Positions 63,336 through 64,000 of a stretch of 64,000 bases of DNA are shown piece after piece. Origin of the DNA: Phocaeicola abscessus CCUG 55929 (GTDB lineage: Bacteria; Bacteroidota; Bacteroidia; Bacteroidales; Bacteroidaceae); assembly GCF_000312445.1 (NCBI RefSeq), contig NZ_HE997182.1, forward strand, positions 780,841-844,840, given 5' to 3'. Positions within the stretch are counted from its first letter, which is position 1, and every line of letters begins with the position of its first letter. Under the pieces are notes generated by a model, which searched no databases, was not told the DNA's origin, and was given only the letters and a program-made list of their open reading frames with translations. The position numbers were made by a program, and so were the translations under genes.

Positions 63336-63914
63336 TTATACTAGTTTCAATTCTTCGAACATTTTTCGGTAGATAGCCGCCTTCTTTTCTACGTTCATCG
63401 GGTAAGCACGGCTCGATGACGGCATGCGGTACAAACGCATCGATCTGTTGTCCAGCAGGAACGGTTCGCTGGTTCCTACTTTTGGGGAGATTACTTTAAT
63501 TTGCGTTCGAACGGTTTCCGTCGCTTTCTCGCCGGTGGTGACGATCGTCCGACATTGCGGGATTCGGGTTAGCAAAGCAGGGATATCTGTGGACTGGACG
63601 ATCTCTAAAAATTTGTCGGAGGCATTGTCTTTGAGTCGGCGGATAGCTCTTGCCGTATCGAAAAGAGCGATGCCCTTTTCGTGTAAGAATCGGATCAGTT
63701 TCTCCTTATCGAAAATATTTTTTTCGGAAATGATAAAATGGGTTTTGTCTCCGAAGAAGATAACGCCGAAAATCCGCCACATGTCGTTGGTGAAATTCGG
63801 ATAGTAGAAATCCATCTTCCACCGCCTCGGTTGAGGAGGAAAGCTCCCTAACATCAAGAGGACGGCATGAGGAGGGAGAAACGGTTCGAACGGATGGGTC
63901 TCGATCTCGTTCAT
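63336..63914 (-). CDS. Uracil-DNA glycosylase family protein
   Basis: 192 residues from the ATG at 63914 (an ATG at 63986 would lie inside the upstream gene). LLMLGSFPPQPRRWKMDFYYPNFTNDMWRIFG is the UDG-fold GxFPP...FYY start, with IALFDTARAIRR and ALLTRIPQCRTIVTTGEKATE, then LYRMPSSSRAYPMNVEKKAAIYRKMF as the His/Ser-type C-terminal motif. UDG-fold enzymes excise damaged bases such as uracil. The start overlaps the stop of the upstream gene (ATGA). The subfamily (Mug-like or other) is not settled. Confidence 0.82.
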   Translation of the reverse strand: MNEIETHPFEPFLPPHAVLLMLGSFPPQPRRWKMDFYYPNFTNDMWRIFGVIFFGDKTHFIISEKNIFDKEKLIRFLHEKGIALFDTARAIRRLKDNASDKFLEIVQSTDIPALLTRIPQCRTIVTTGEKATETVRTQIKVISPKVGTSEPFLLDNRSMRLYRMPSSSRAYPMNVEKKAAIYRKMFEELKLV

Positions 63915-64000
63915 TGGGCGGTATCTTTGGGCTTCGGCTCTTTTTTGGCCAAGAAGACGATGTGGTAAGCGTATTCCGTCATCCATGCCTCCGAGTAGTT
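63911..64000 (-). CDS. Unidentified gene, C-terminal 29 codons only
   Basis: Open from the window edge to TGA at 63913-63911, reading SEAWMTEYAYHIVFLAKKEPK and a few more residues. The four-base overlap with the UDG-like gene indicates co-translation. Too little remains to identify the family. Confidence 0.6.
   Translation of the reverse strand, partial: NYSEAWMTEYAYHIVFLAKKEPKPKDTAQ

Overview
The window is a Bacteroidales chromosome segment, probably from a Parabacteroides/Tannerellaceae-like gut anaerobe. The evidence is four complete SusC/SusD pairs plus a fifth partial SusC, -7 elements of the form TAnnTTTG, Bacteroidetes-type lipoproteins (DUF4369, DUF4925, DUF1080), and a housekeeping set (gdhA, dnaX, pgk, ribBA, rplS, rny, zapA, queDE) of ordinary Bacteroidales type. 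Genus cannot be fixed from sequence alone.

Region by region. 1-7.1 kb is a worn accessory zone on the minus strand: the N-terminal two thirds of a SusC-type receptor, a frameshifted IS4-type transposase relic, a small lipoprotein, a subtilase whose lipoprotein prodomain and catalytic domain are split at a run of seven T (a canonical -1 slippery heptamer), a small S74-chaperone protein, and relics of an acyltransferase and a TonB-receptor plug. 7.3-18.5 kb is a plus-strand cluster: SusC, SusD, a propeller lipoprotein with a haem-type CxxCH motif, a membrane protein, and a secreted DUF5107-TPR protein with its own promoter. It looks like an incompletely characterised glycan or surface-nutrient system. 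18.8-36.2 kb is mostly core: a DUF4925 lipoprotein, a receiver/PEP-synthase-like protein divergent from gdhA, dnaX divergent from a DivIC/FtsB-like gene, a DUF4369 lipoprotein, pgk, a DUF1080 lipoprotein, one tRNA with anticodon CAT, an LptF/LptG permease, ribBA and an aminotransferase.

36.4-42.6 kb (minus) is an AraC-family regulator followed by SusC and a SusD_2-type lipoprotein, a plausible regulated uptake locus. 43.1-45.1 kb (minus) holds a 2[4Fe-4S] ferredoxin and a 5'-nucleotidase split into two adjacent genes with the C-terminal half encoded first. 45.3-50.0 kb (plus) is another SusC/SusD pair. 50.3-52.1 kb holds rplS, a degenerate repeat array, a probable short minus-strand RNA with a perfect Bacteroides-type promoter and terminator, a 48-residue protein and a LuxR-type relic. 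52.1-60.0 kb (minus) holds a fourth complete SusC/SusD pair and a GH2 glycosidase, separated by a second array of the same repeat family. 60.0-64.0 kb returns to core genes: rny, zapA with a coiled-coil neighbour, queD-queE, a uracil-DNA-glycosylase-like gene and the end of an unidentified gene.

The least explained items are the ~22-nt degenerate palindromic repeat arrays at 50.75-50.99 and 57.15-57.43 kb, the slippery split subtilase at 5.2 kb, the SusCD/propeller-CxxCH/membrane/DUF5107-TPR cluster, and the short RNA at 51.1 kb. All assignments rest on reading motifs and translations by eye; no database search was run.
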